This document shows positions 8,740-17,250 of a DNA stretch of 64,000 nt, piece by piece (position 1 is the first letter of the stretch; each line of letters starts with the position of its first letter). Location of the stretch: contig NZ_JAIUJR010000001.1 in NCBI RefSeq assembly GCF_020166335.1, positions 310,001 through 374,000 of the forward strand, in the 5' to 3' direction. The notes under the pieces are model-generated. The model was given only the letters and a program-made list of their open reading frames with translations. It searched no databases and was not told the origin of the DNA. A program made the translations under genes and the position numbers. The DNA comes from Winogradskyella alexanderae. GTDB lineage: Bacteria > Bacteroidota > Bacteroidia > Flavobacteriales > Flavobacteriaceae.

Positions 8740-11013
8740 CTATTTGTCAAATTTCTTTAGTAAAGCTGGTAAATAAAATATATCGGTGATCAACGCATTG
8801 GCAACAGTAACTGCACAAAGTAAACCAAAATCCTGTACAGAAGGTGTCACGCTTGAGGCAATAATTAGAAATCCACCAACTAATGCAATTGTAGTAGATA
8901 GTAAAGCTCCACCCGTGTAGTGCATGGCATTATTCATTCGACTCTCTACTGGACCAGTTATCGTTTTGCTTTTTCTGTATTTATGTACCAAATGTATAGT
9001 ATCATCCATAGCTATACCAAGCATAATTGGTGTTATCATAGCCGTTGTAACATCTAAGGGTATGTCTAAAAGACTCATAAAAACCGCAAGAATTGCTAAT
9101 GGTAATATGTTAGGAATTAATACTAAAATTGTCGTTCTAAAGCTTTTGATAAAGACCAAGAGACATAAAAACGCTACAAAAAAAGCAGCGAAAAATGACT
9201 TAAATTGTGTCTCTAATATAAAGTTGTTTAGTTGTGCAAATACCACCGCAAAACCATTAATTTTTAATTTATAATCATCTTTATTGAATGACGCTTCAAA
9301 AGCGCTCTCGATATCCTCTAACACTTGTTCTAACTCCGATGTTCGCATTTCCATAAGTGTTAGCGTAAATCCTGCAGTTGATAGATCTTCTGAAAACAAC
9401 TTAAAAAACCTATTTTCCTTGGCGTCCACAGAAGACAATGTCTGTTTTAATTTGGCTTCAGAAATGTTTGACTGAAACAAAACTGGCGTTCGTTTTTCAA
9501 GGAACGTTTTAATGGTCACTACTGAAACTGGATTTGAAATTAATGGATTAGCTTCTAGTTTATCCTGAAAATCTTCAAGTTGCTTTAAAGCTCCCCTGTT
9601 TAATATCGATTCTCCATTTGTTGTAGAAATATTTATTTGAAGTCTATTGCTTCCGCCTAATTCAACCTCAACAGCTCTTAGATCCTCTTTTGCCTTTCCT
9701 TCCGCAAGCAAATCACGCGAGTTCGTGTCTATTTTTACCTGAAATATTGAATACAAACCAAAAAGTAATAATGCCGTAAATAAGGAGATAATTGGCGTCT
9801 TGTATTGGGTTGTCAAACTATTTAGCCAATTTATAAAGCCTGATTGTGAAAGCGCTTTAAAGCTTAAAATTGGTTTTGCATTTTTAAAATCCAAGTTTAT
9901 AAAACTGAAACCAATAATGGTAATCAGATAAACCAGAATGAAGCTTAACAACAATCCAATACAGGTAAAAACACCCATGTTTTTAAAGGCTGGTAAAGGT
10001 GATAAGTACAGCGCAAAGTAACCAACTAGTGTAGTAAGTGTAGTATAAAAGCAAGGTGTAATACTTTTTCTTAAGGCAAGTGCAATTAGCTGTACTTTTG
10101 ATAGGTTATTGTTGAAAAGGCCTTCTTTGTGGTAAATATTTATAATATGGACTGCATCACTTACACTATAAACCATAAGTATTGTTGGGATTAGCATAGA
10201 AATCATATTGAGTGCAAAACCCATAGAAGTAATTAATCCAAACAAGAGGCTAATTGGTATAGCCACTGATAACAAGGCAACTAAAAGATAGCGCTTACTT
10301 GGCAACATAAACAACAACAAGACTGTAATGACTAGAATTGTTAGAATTCCGAAGATTAAGCTTTCTTTATAAATCCCTTTACTGTAGGCCTCATTTAAAA
10401 CCGGTGGACCAGTTAAGTAATATTGAGGATATGAACTTTTTATAACCTTATTTATTTCCTTTACAACTTCTTGCCTATTTTCCTCTATTGTAGGCGTAGG
10501 TTTCATTTGGATGTAAAAAAATAGATTTTGATAATCTCCTGTGATAAGCTGATTAGAAATGTTTTCTAATTTAGAAAACAGGTTTTTCAGTCCTCTTTCG
10601 CTTCGTTTAGAACTATATAAATCATCTAATCTAATGCCATTATTAGCATAAATAGGATATTTTGCTTTGGCAAGGCTAAATGACGTATTTACATAAGGTA
10701 ACGCTTCAACCTTTTTATGCAAAGCCTCCAATTTGTTGATTTCACTTTCATTAAGTGCCCCTGGAGTTCCATCTGGATTAGGTGTTGCTGGAAGCATTAC
10801 TACAAATATTTCGTCAGAGCCGAAGTTGTTCTGAAAATCGATGTAGGCCATGTAGCTTGGGTCATCCTCTAGAAACCAAATAGAAAGTGAATTATCGACA
10901 CTTAACTTTTGAAATGTCTGATAAGCCGAAAAACATATCAAAATAAAAAGAATAGCAATGCTTACTATTCTGAATTTAATGATGGTTGAAACTAACTTTT
11001 CAAGTCTTTTCAT
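8740..11013 (-). CDS. RND/MMPL-family exporter of the polyketide operon
   Basis: A 757-residue inner-membrane protein of the RND superfamily (MMPL/HAE3-like). It has the two-fold repeat expected: TM1 near residues 15-35, a periplasmic loop, a block of five hydrophobic helices (about 215-380), then TM7 and a second loop, and a second block (about 600-750). Conserved acidic/Asp segments in the helices (YSVSDAVHIINIYHK and IAMDDTIHLVHKYR) are in the proton-relay position of TM4 and TM10. MMPL proteins move lipids or hydrophobic molecules across or out of the inner membrane. As the last gene of the type III PKS operon, 3 bases after the phosphopantetheinyl transferase gene, it is probably the exporter of the product. 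Confidence 0.87.
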   Translation of the reverse strand: MKRLEKLVSTIIKFRIVSIAILFILICFSAYQTFQKLSVDNSLSIWFLEDDPSYMAYIDFQNNFGSDEIFVVMLPATPNPDGTPGALNESEINKLEALHKKVEALPYVNTSFSLAKAKYPIYANNGIRLDDLYSSKRSERGLKNLFSKLENISNQLITGDYQNLFFYIQMKPTPTIEENRQEVVKEINKVIKSSYPQYYLTGPPVLNEAYSKGIYKESLIFGILTILVITVLLLFMLPSKRYLLVALLSVAIPISLLFGLITSMGFALNMISMLIPTILMVYSVSDAVHIINIYHKEGLFNNNLSKVQLIALALRKSITPCFYTTLTTLVGYFALYLSPLPAFKNMGVFTCIGLLLSFILVYLITIIGFSFINLDFKNAKPILSFKALSQSGFINWLNSLTTQYKTPIISLFTALLLFGLYSIFQVKIDTNSRDLLAEGKAKEDLRAVEVELGGSNRLQINISTTNGESILNRGALKQLEDFQDKLEANPLISNPVSVVTIKTFLEKRTPVLFQSNISEAKLKQTLSSVDAKENRFFKLFSEDLSTAGFTLTLMEMRTSELEQVLEDIESAFEASFNKDDYKLKINGFAVVFAQLNNFILETQFKSFFAAFFVAFLCLLVFIKSFRTTILVLIPNILPLAILAVFMSLLDIPLDVTTAMITPIMLGIAMDDTIHLVHKYRKSKTITGPVESRMNNAMHYTGGALLSTTIALVGGFLIIASSVTPSVQDFGLLCAVTVANALITDIFYLPALLKKFDK

Positions 11014-11016
11014 AAC

Positions 11017-11577
11017 TTATGCTATAGCAATAGCTCCAAACTTTCCATGATGAGAAATGCTAATATTATACTTTTTTGATTTGTAGTAAATGAGTGGCAC
11101 ACCAAATGGTGTTTTAGCATATTTGAGGTTTTTCTCAAGGTATTTTCGTTCAGTGGCAAATAACTTTAAAGCTTCCTTTTCAAACGTTTTTCCCTGATTC
11201 ATATGAGATATGTTTTCCAAGTTTATAACCTTAGAAGTCGTTAGTTTGTTCTTTAATCGTGCCTCAGAAAGAATATAGTGAATGGTCGTTTTTGTATTTG
11301 TTTCACACAGAAAAGATTTATATCTAACGGTTTCCCCATTTTTAAGATTACAGGTAAAGGCTTTAGGATTGTAAAAGCGGCTTGGACATACTTGAGTATA
11401 CAGTTTATATGCCGCCTCTTTCATGCTCCATAATTTCCAAACCATTATTGTAGGTTCATTTGAGGCGTATATTAATTGCTGTTCCTGTAAGTTAAATATC
11501 TTATCGAGATATCTTGGTCTTTGCCAGTCAGATTGCCTTTTGGCCAATTCAATATCAACAATATCATTACCCACCAT
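11017..11577 (-). CDS. 4'-phosphopantetheinyl transferase superfamily protein
   Basis: It transfers the phosphopantetheine arm of coenzyme A to the serine of a carrier protein. The family's signatures are visible: GNDIVDIE near the N-terminus (Mg2+/CoA site) and KLWSMKEAAYKLY (the WxxKEA motif). The C-terminus reads SISHHGKFGAIAIA, in the position of the family's final beta strand. At 186 residues it has the compact size of single-domain enzymes. Its ATG overlaps the stop codon of the upstream acyl carrier protein gene in a TAATG junction, so the two are translationally coupled, and the ACP is the obvious partner. Confidence 0.88.
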   Translation of the reverse strand: MVGNDIVDIELAKRQSDWQRPRYLDKIFNLQEQQLIYASNEPTIMVWKLWSMKEAAYKLYTQVCPSRFYNPKAFTCNLKNGETVRYKSFLCETNTKTTIHYILSEARLKNKLTTSKVINLENISHMNQGKTFEKEALKLFATERKYLEKNLKYAKTPFGVPLIYYKSKKYNISISHHGKFGAIAIA

Positions 11578-11828
11578 TAACTATTAAGTTTAGACGTCAC
11601 TATGGCCATGGCAGACCTTACATTGAGCATTTGCTCCATATCTTCATTTTCAAGACGAATATTAAACTCGTCCTCGATGTCTAAAATGATATCAACCAAA
11701 TTTGCGGAATTTATCTTCAGATCATTCACAAAATCTGTGTCTTCCGTTAAATTTTTAAAGGCTTCCTCATCTTGTACATAAGGAGCAATAATTGGTTTTA
11801 ATTTGGCAATTAATTCGTCTTTGTTCAT
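11577..11828 (-). CDS. Acyl carrier protein of the polyketide operon
   Basis: An 83-residue acidic four-helix acyl carrier protein. The phosphopantetheine attachment serine should be Ser41 in LKINSANLVDII; the common DSL motif of housekeeping AcpP is replaced by NSAN. That substitution is also seen in carrier proteins of specialised lipid pathways, so it probably serves only this operon. It lies 22 bases after the ketosynthase gene and overlaps the phosphopantetheinyl transferase gene by one base. Confidence 0.9.
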   Translation of the reverse strand: MNKDELIAKLKPIIAPYVQDEEAFKNLTEDTDFVNDLKINSANLVDIILDIEDEFNIRLENEDMEQMLNVRSAMAIVTSKLNS

Positions 11829-11850
11829 AGCAATATGTTATTAAACAAAG

Positions 11851-13125
11851 TTACGCCATAAATCGTTTAAATAAAACACATGCATTAACATCGCCAAACC
11901 CAAAACTTGCCTTTGCAAGCACATTAAAATTTTGTACTTGTGATTCAAGTGGAATCTTACCACTATGTACTAATTTTTGAATTTCAGGATGAAAATCTTC
12001 ACAGTTGATATTGGGAGCAACAAACTGTTCTTTAATTTGAATAATACTAGCAACGCACTCTATGGCACCAGCAGCGGCTAAGCAATGGCCAACCAAAGAT
12101 TTTGTTGAATTTATAAATGGAAAATCTTCTCCTTTTCGATTTAGGGCTTCTGACCAATTTTGGATTTCTAGAGCATCTTTTGTTGTTGCTGTAAGATGTC
12201 CATTTATAACATCTACTTCTGAATTTTTAACCTTAGCATTTTCTAATGCCTTTGAAATACATCGTTTTACAGCCTCTGGATTAGGTGCCGTCAATGTACC
12301 TCCATTACGTTGTCCGCCCGAATTGACTTCGCCGCCTAAAACCTCTGCATATATCTTAGCGCCACGCTCCAGAGCACTTTCTAACGATTCAAGAACTAAG
12401 GCACCAGCACCACTTCCAGGCACAAAACCTGATGCCGTTGCGCTCATTGGGCGCGAGCCTTTCTCTGGCTCCGTATTATGTTTGTAGGTCATAACGCGCA
12501 TGGCGTCAAATCCGCCCCAAACATACGGACCATGATCACTACAGCTACCAACAATCATACGTTTGGCTTTCCCATTTTGTATTCTATCATGGCCTAATAT
12601 TAAAGCCTCTGTTCCTGTGGTGCATGCAGATGAATTTGTAGTAACCTGGTTACCCAATCCTAGCATACCACTGAGGTAAGCACTGACACCACTTGCCATA
12701 GTTTGTAATACAACTGTACTTCCCAAGCGTCTTACATTACCTTCATCTAATTTGTAAATAGCTTCACGAAATTTTTCCACACCTGAGGTTCCTGTTCCAA
12801 ATATGAGGCCGGTGTCATAGTCGAGTTCTGAGTCTTCATTTACATCAAACCCAGCATCTCTCCATGCGTCGATACCCGCAATACAGCCGTACAAAATTCC
12901 AGAACTGTTAAAGCCACGTAGTTGTAAATCGGTGAAATATTTTGATTTTAATTCGTCCGAGATTATAGGAATACCTCCAATTTGACATGAAAAATTTAGG
13001 TCCTTGAGTTCTTGATGAAATGAAATTCCAGAAGTGCCGTTTTTAAGCGCTTTTGTAAATGCTTCAATTCCTACTCCATTTGGTGCAACTACACCTAGGC
13101 CTGTTATGACAACTCGCTTTGTCAT
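11851..13125 (-). CDS. Beta-ketoacyl-ACP synthase, FabF-like
   Basis: A 424-residue condensing enzyme of the thiolase fold that joins malonyl-ACP to an acyl chain. Catalytic Cys168 is in TNSSACTTGTEAL. The two histidines are His310 (INGHLTATTKD) and His347 (STKSLVGHCLAAAG, with Lys342), so the Cys-His-His triad of KAS I/II is complete. The first His motif reads HLTAT rather than the usual HGTST, which marks a diverged, probably specialised synthase and not housekeeping FabF. It overlaps the dehydratase gene by 4 bases (ATGA), showing translational coupling in the operon. Confidence 0.92.
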   Translation of the reverse strand: MTKRVVITGLGVVAPNGVGIEAFTKALKNGTSGISFHQELKDLNFSCQIGGIPIISDELKSKYFTDLQLRGFNSSGILYGCIAGIDAWRDAGFDVNEDSELDYDTGLIFGTGTSGVEKFREAIYKLDEGNVRRLGSTVVLQTMASGVSAYLSGMLGLGNQVTTNSSACTTGTEALILGHDRIQNGKAKRMIVGSCSDHGPYVWGGFDAMRVMTYKHNTEPEKGSRPMSATASGFVPGSGAGALVLESLESALERGAKIYAEVLGGEVNSGGQRNGGTLTAPNPEAVKRCISKALENAKVKNSEVDVINGHLTATTKDALEIQNWSEALNRKGEDFPFINSTKSLVGHCLAAAGAIECVASIIQIKEQFVAPNINCEDFHPEIQKLVHSGKIPLESQVQNFNVLAKASFGFGDVNACVLFKRFMA

Positions 13126-13559
13126 ACTTTAAGCATTCCAGAAATTAATCCTTTAGCCACTAACTCTTCCTTTTTGTTCAGCATTTTTACGTTACATTTT
13201 AATTTGTTGAACCGAAACACCTCCTTCTCAGAAACTACTGTCACTTTCTCTCCTGGTAAAACTGGTAAATAAAAATCCATTTGACTTGCTGTTAAGGCTA
13301 TTTGCGGTTGTTTGGTTTTATTCAATTCGTCTGCTAACAAATAAATTCCTAAACATACGAGTCCAATCTGTGCCATACACTCCGTTAAAATAACGCCAGG
13401 AGTAATTGGATTATCTTTAAAATGACCTTCATAAAAAAAAGCATCTTGTTTAAAGGTATAATGTCCAGTAACTCTAGACTCAGAAATATTATCGATGCCG
13501 TCGACAAAAAGAAACGGATCTTCGTATGGCAAAAGATGTAAGAGTTCTTCTGTTGTCAT
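13122..13559 (-). CDS. 3-hydroxyacyl-ACP dehydratase, FabZ-like hot-dog protein
   Basis: It is predicted to dehydrate 3-hydroxyacyl-ACP to trans-2-enoyl-ACP. The 145 residues form a hot-dog fold with the FabZ active site: His46 in EGHFKDNPITPGV and Glu60 in ILTECMAQIG. The start at 13559 follows the SDR stop codon by one base. Together with the ketosynthase and the FabL-like SDR it makes a partial private fatty-acid elongation cycle; no ketoreductase with a standard YxxxK site is in the operon. Confidence 0.88.
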   Translation of the reverse strand: MTTEELLHLLPYEDPFLFVDGIDNISESRVTGHYTFKQDAFFYEGHFKDNPITPGVILTECMAQIGLVCLGIYLLADELNKTKQPQIALTASQMDFYLPVLPGEKVTVVSEKEVFRFNKLKCNVKMLNKKEELVAKGLISGMLKV

Positions 13560-13560
13560 A

Positions 13561-14355
13561 TTAGCTTAAATGTTCACCTCCATCAACAGGAATGATTGAT
13601 CCTGTTATCCAAGAAGCCTCATCCTTGATTAATAAATATACTACGTTCGCTACATCCTCGGGTGTGGTTAAACGCTTATTAGGATTACGCTTTTCACTAC
13701 GGTTTATAATTTCATCACTTCCGGGAATTAATCTTAAAGAAGCTGTATCTGTTACCCCTGCTTGAATACAATTAGCTTTTATACCATGTAAGGCAAACTC
13801 AAGTGCGATGTTTCTAGTTATGGCTTCAAGCGTAACTTTTGCTGCCGAGACAGCTGCATAGTTTTGCCAAGCTTTTGAATTACCTTCACTTGTGAAGCTA
13901 ATTATCCGTGCATCCTTTGAAAATAAATTAGCATCAAAAAGAGATTTAAACCAATCATATAAACTTATACCCATAGCTTGAATGGTGAGTGCAAAATCAT
14001 CATTTTTAAGCTCGATATTTTGATCAGACACCATCGGTTTTAAATTCCCCTTAGCAACACTATGAACTAAGGTTTTGATTTTATCCGTATCCCTAAGCAA
14101 TAATTTGAATTCATTAATAACCTCAGCTCGTTTTTCAGGTTTAAAAGCGTCACAATTAAATGATTTGAATTGAATGCCGTTTTGTTTAATGAATTCAAAT
14201 TCTCTAGTAATAGCCTCTTGTTGTAGTCTAGGATTACGATGCACAATACAAATATTGAGGCCGTGTTGTGCCAATTTTTTAGCAGTCGCCAATCCGAGAC
14301 CACTACTGCCTCCTAAAATAAGTGCCCATTCATTTCTGTCTTTAAACTCTCTCAT
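13561..14355 (-). CDS. SDR-family reductase resembling enoyl-ACP reductase FabL
   Basis: A 264-residue short-chain dehydrogenase/reductase. The nucleotide-binding loop is LGGSSGLGLA (about 14-23). The catalytic pair is Tyr166 and Lys173 in NYAAVSAAKV, a YX6K spacing typical of FabI/FabL enoyl-ACP reductases, not the YX3K of FabG ketoreductases. The region after it (LEAITRNIALEF ... IPVDGG) also resembles FabL. I therefore predict reduction of enoyl-ACP in the dedicated chain-elongation cycle, although a ketoreductase or different role cannot be excluded. One base separates it from each neighbour. Confidence 0.82.
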   Translation of the reverse strand: MREFKDRNEWALILGGSSGLGLATAKKLAQHGLNICIVHRNPRLQQEAITREFEFIKQNGIQFKSFNCDAFKPEKRAEVINEFKLLLRDTDKIKTLVHSVAKGNLKPMVSDQNIELKNDDFALTIQAMGISLYDWFKSLFDANLFSKDARIISFTSEGNSKAWQNYAAVSAAKVTLEAITRNIALEFALHGIKANCIQAGVTDTASLRLIPGSDEIINRSEKRNPNKRLTTPEDVANVVYLLIKDEASWITGSIIPVDGGEHLS

Positions 14356-14356
14356 A

Positions 14357-15409
14357 TCACCATTCTAATAATATGCGTTGCGCCGAAAATCCTGGTCCAA
14401 AACTTAGCATTAAACCTTTATCACCTTCTGGTAAATTTCTATCCATAAATCGTTCTAGCACATAGAGTACTGTGGCACTACTCATGTTGCCATAAAGTCG
14501 CAAAACCTCTTTGGTGTCGTCAATACTTTTGCCTAAATCACCAAACAAATCCTCAACTGTTTGAACAATTTTTTTACCTCCTGGATGAAAAACTAAATGA
14601 TCAATATCTCCGATAGTTAAATTATTCTGTTCTAAAAACGGATGAATAATTTTTGGGAAATGGTCTGAAATAGTTTGTGGTACGGATTGATCCAATACCA
14701 TTTGAAGTCCAGAGTTGCGTAATTTAAAACCCATCATATGTTCTGCACCATAAAAATGGTACATAGCTTCATTTAAAATTTCAGGACCTTTATCGTCGTC
14801 GTGAGATGATAAAATTACACTGGCGCAACCATCACCAAAAATCGCTGCGCTAACAATATTAACCATTGAGTAATCGTCTAATTGAAAGGTTGCTGTTGGT
14901 GACTCTACCGCGATGACTACCGCACGTTTACTTGGATTGGCTTTTAAAAAGTTTTTTGCATATAAAATTCCCGAAACCCCTGCGGCACAACCCATTTCGG
15001 TGACTGGCAAACGGACAATATCTTGTTTCATCTTCAACCTATTGATAAGAAAGGCATCTAATGAAGGTATCATAATTCCCGTACAGGACACGGTAATAAT
15101 ATAATCAATATCTGTAGGTTGTAAATTTGCTTTATCTAGGGCCTTAACAAGACTTTGTTCAGCCAACTTTACACATTCACGCGCATATAGATCGTTTTTC
15201 TCCTCAAAAGATGTTTTCAGAAAAACCTCTTCAGCATCCATTATGGAATAACGCTTATCAACAGCGGCATTTTCAAAAATTTTTAAAACTTTGCGCTTAA
15301 AACGTTCTTCTTGCCCTTCTAACCAAAGTTCAACATAGGGTAAAATATCTTTGGTCTCTCTAGTATATTTTGGTAGTTGTTTTGCAACCGTTGTAATTCT
15401 TACAGCCAT
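14357..15409 (-). CDS. Type III polyketide synthase
   Basis: A 350-residue homodimeric type III PKS (chalcone/stilbene synthase superfamily). Such enzymes extend an acyl starter with malonyl-CoA and cyclise the chain to resorcinols or pyrones. The catalytic triad is intact: Cys141 (TEMGCAAGVSG), His275 (VFHPGGKK) and Asn308 (YGNMSSAT), and the C-terminal SFGPGFSAQ loop is present. Together with the following methyltransferase and FAD oxidoreductase it recalls the Streptomyces griseus srsABC phenolic-lipid set, but here it is embedded among carrier-protein-dependent fatty-acid enzymes. A long-chain starter is inferred from that context, not from the sequence of the enzyme. Confidence 0.94.
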   Translation of the reverse strand: MAVRITTVAKQLPKYTRETKDILPYVELWLEGQEERFKRKVLKIFENAAVDKRYSIMDAEEVFLKTSFEEKNDLYARECVKLAEQSLVKALDKANLQPTDIDYIITVSCTGIMIPSLDAFLINRLKMKQDIVRLPVTEMGCAAGVSGILYAKNFLKANPSKRAVVIAVESPTATFQLDDYSMVNIVSAAIFGDGCASVILSSHDDDKGPEILNEAMYHFYGAEHMMGFKLRNSGLQMVLDQSVPQTISDHFPKIIHPFLEQNNLTIGDIDHLVFHPGGKKIVQTVEDLFGDLGKSIDDTKEVLRLYGNMSSATVLYVLERFMDRNLPEGDKGLMLSFGPGFSAQRILLEW

Positions 15410-16120
15410 TTAAGTTCTAATTAACCATTGGTAACGGAAAGCCCATTTCCAGCGGATTTGTGAATTGAGTTGTAATTGATCTGAATAGCTTTCCAAGTCT
15501 TTGCGCTTAAATGCTTTCAAAATTGATGTTAAACCATCTTGTACTATCATATCATTAGAAATAACCAGTCCCAATAAATTGAACAATCCATAAGCTAACT
15601 TACTTCGATGTAGGTCATTTACCACAATACCGATACTGGCTCTTGAAGTAAATAGCTTTAATAGATGTTCAATTTCTTCAGATTTAAAATGATGTAAAAA
15701 AAGAGTCGATAGTGCTATATCAAAATTTAAAACTTCAAATTCTTCAGAAAAAATATCAAGGTGTTGAAAACTTAATTCGTCATATTCACTAGATAATTCC
15801 CGTGCATATGCAACGGCATCTTCATTGGCATCAATACCAACAAGTTTGAACTTATAGCCGTGTCTTCTTCCATAATCTGCCAATAACCTCAGCATATCAC
15901 CGTGGCCACATCCAAGATCAATTATAGTAAAGGTTCTCCTTCTGCCCTTGTTGTTCAGGAGCTGTCTTACACCATTCAGAGTAACATGATTTCCGCCTAG
16001 CCATTTATTGATTTTACCAAGTTTATCGAGTGTATCGCGTAACAGTTCTCCCTTCATGGAAAAATCATCCATAATTTCGGTAGCATCGCTTCTATATGTA
16101 GTATCAATAAATAAACTCAT
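15410..16120 (-). CDS. Class I SAM-dependent methyltransferase
   Basis: A 236-residue methyltransferase with a Rossmann SAM site: motif I IIDLGCGHGDML (about 66-78) and an acidic residue closing strand 2 (VGIDANEDAVAYA). The motif IV region is FDIALSTLFLHHF. It starts directly after the FAD oxidoreductase gene (1-base overlap) and abuts the type III PKS gene with no gap. By analogy with SrsB it may methylate the aromatic ring or a hydroxyl of the polyketide; C- versus O-methylation cannot be told from the sequence. Confidence 0.88.
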   Translation of the reverse strand: MSLFIDTTYRSDATEIMDDFSMKGELLRDTLDKLGKINKWLGGNHVTLNGVRQLLNNKGRRRTFTIIDLGCGHGDMLRLLADYGRRHGYKFKLVGIDANEDAVAYARELSSEYDELSFQHLDIFSEEFEVLNFDIALSTLFLHHFKSEEIEHLLKLFTSRASIGIVVNDLHRSKLAYGLFNLLGLVISNDMIVQDGLTSILKAFKRKDLESYSDQLQLNSQIRWKWAFRYQWLIRT

Positions 16121-17250
16121 TATATTTTTATAGGTTTACCATGTGTCATTCTTATGATATGAGGCACTAGAAATGGTAACCATCTTAAAAGTACGAGTAA
16201 TTTTGGCGCTAACCAATCTTGCCTAAATAAATACGCGATGATGTGCCCAACTTTAAGCCTTAGCCCAAAAGTCTTTTTCCACGATTTTGTATAGGTGTTC
16301 TCAAGAATTTGACGTGTTGGAATTTTATTATTTAAATAATCAATCATTAAATCTGAAGCTATCTTTGCACTACGCATAGCCATTCCCATACCATTACCAC
16401 ATAAAGGATGAATCATTCCAGCAGAGTCTCCACACATTAACATATGGTTTTCTACGGGCTTTTTGGTTTCAAAAGAAATCTGGCTTATGGTAAATGGATT
16501 CTCAAAAATTTGATCGGTGGATTTGAATAGTTGCTTGAGGGCTTTGTTCTCATAGACGACTGATTTTTGGAACTGATCAATATCCTTATATTTTTTAAAA
16601 GCATCAAAGCTTGTTATATAACAAAGATTTATATGGTTATTTTCAACCTTTGAGACACCACAATAACCGCCTTTAAAATTGTGCAATGCCACTTTATCTT
16701 CGGGAAATTCTCCCTTTGCATGTACTTTTACACCAAGATATGGCGACTTCTTTTTGATAAAATCTCGCTTAAATTGAACATCGAGGTTAGAACGTTTTCC
16801 AAAGGCACCAACGACAAGTTTCGAAGAAATTGAACCGTTTGATTTCATTTTGATTGTAAAAATATCTTCGTGAAACTGTACGTCAATAACCGTATCATGA
16901 ATGACTTTTACACCAGTATTTTGGGCAAGCAAAAAGAGCTCATGGTCCATTTTGAAACGGCTTATTCCAAAACCCCCTAAAGGTAATTTGGCTGAAATAC
17001 TCTTATTGTTTTGGGTCGTGAGCTCAAACTCCGTAATGGATTTTGCGCCATGAGAAAAAGGGTTAAAACCAAGATACTCCAAGTAAGGTAATACCTCATT
17101 TGAAACGTACTCACCGCAGACCTTATGCTTAGGATAGTTGTTTTTCTCAATTAAAATCACTCTGAATTGATCCTTTGACAAATGAATAGCGCAGCATAAA
17201 CCTGCCAGACCTCCGCCAACTACAACCACATCAACAGATTCTGTATTCAT
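16120..17250 (-). CDS. FAD-dependent oxidoreductase (PHBH / geranylgeranyl-reductase-like)
   Basis: A 376-residue flavoprotein with an N-terminal FAD-binding fold (VVVVGGGLAGLCCAIHLS, then an acidic residue in ILIEKN) and the second FAD motif MLCGDSAGMIHPLCGNGMGM. Early CGEYVS and IRxT-like end segments place it among aromatic hydroxylase and geranylgeranyl-reductase-like enzymes. In the operon it probably hydroxylates or oxidises the polyketide ring, for example towards a quinone, as SrsC does, but a role in reducing a lipid double bond is an alternative. Its start overlaps the YceI gene end by 4 bases. Confidence 0.85.
   Translation of the reverse strand: MNTESVDVVVVGGGLAGLCCAIHLSKDQFRVILIEKNNYPKHKVCGEYVSNEVLPYLEYLGFNPFSHGAKSITEFELTTQNNKSISAKLPLGGFGISRFKMDHELFLLAQNTGVKVIHDTVIDVQFHEDIFTIKMKSNGSISSKLVVGAFGKRSNLDVQFKRDFIKKKSPYLGVKVHAKGEFPEDKVALHNFKGGYCGVSKVENNHINLCYITSFDAFKKYKDIDQFQKSVVYENKALKQLFKSTDQIFENPFTISQISFETKKPVENHMLMCGDSAGMIHPLCGNGMGMAMRSAKIASDLMIDYLNNKIPTRQILENTYTKSWKKTFGLRLKVGHIIAYLFRQDWLAPKLLVLLRWLPFLVPHIIRMTHGKPIKI

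Noticed and set aside
8924..9274. 116-codon plus-strand frame opposite the MMPL exporter
   Set aside because: It is a reverse-strand shadow of a well-conserved transporter, with low-complexity basic composition.
12062..12487. 141-codon open frame on the plus strand opposite the ketosynthase gene
   Set aside because: It lies wholly antisense to a gene with clear catalytic residues, has no family resemblance and no ribosome-binding or promoter signal.
14357..15409. Calling the gene plant-like chalcone synthase
   Set aside because: The triad places it in the type III PKS superfamily, but the bacterial operon context with a phenolic-lipid-like gene set makes chalcone the wrong substrate class.
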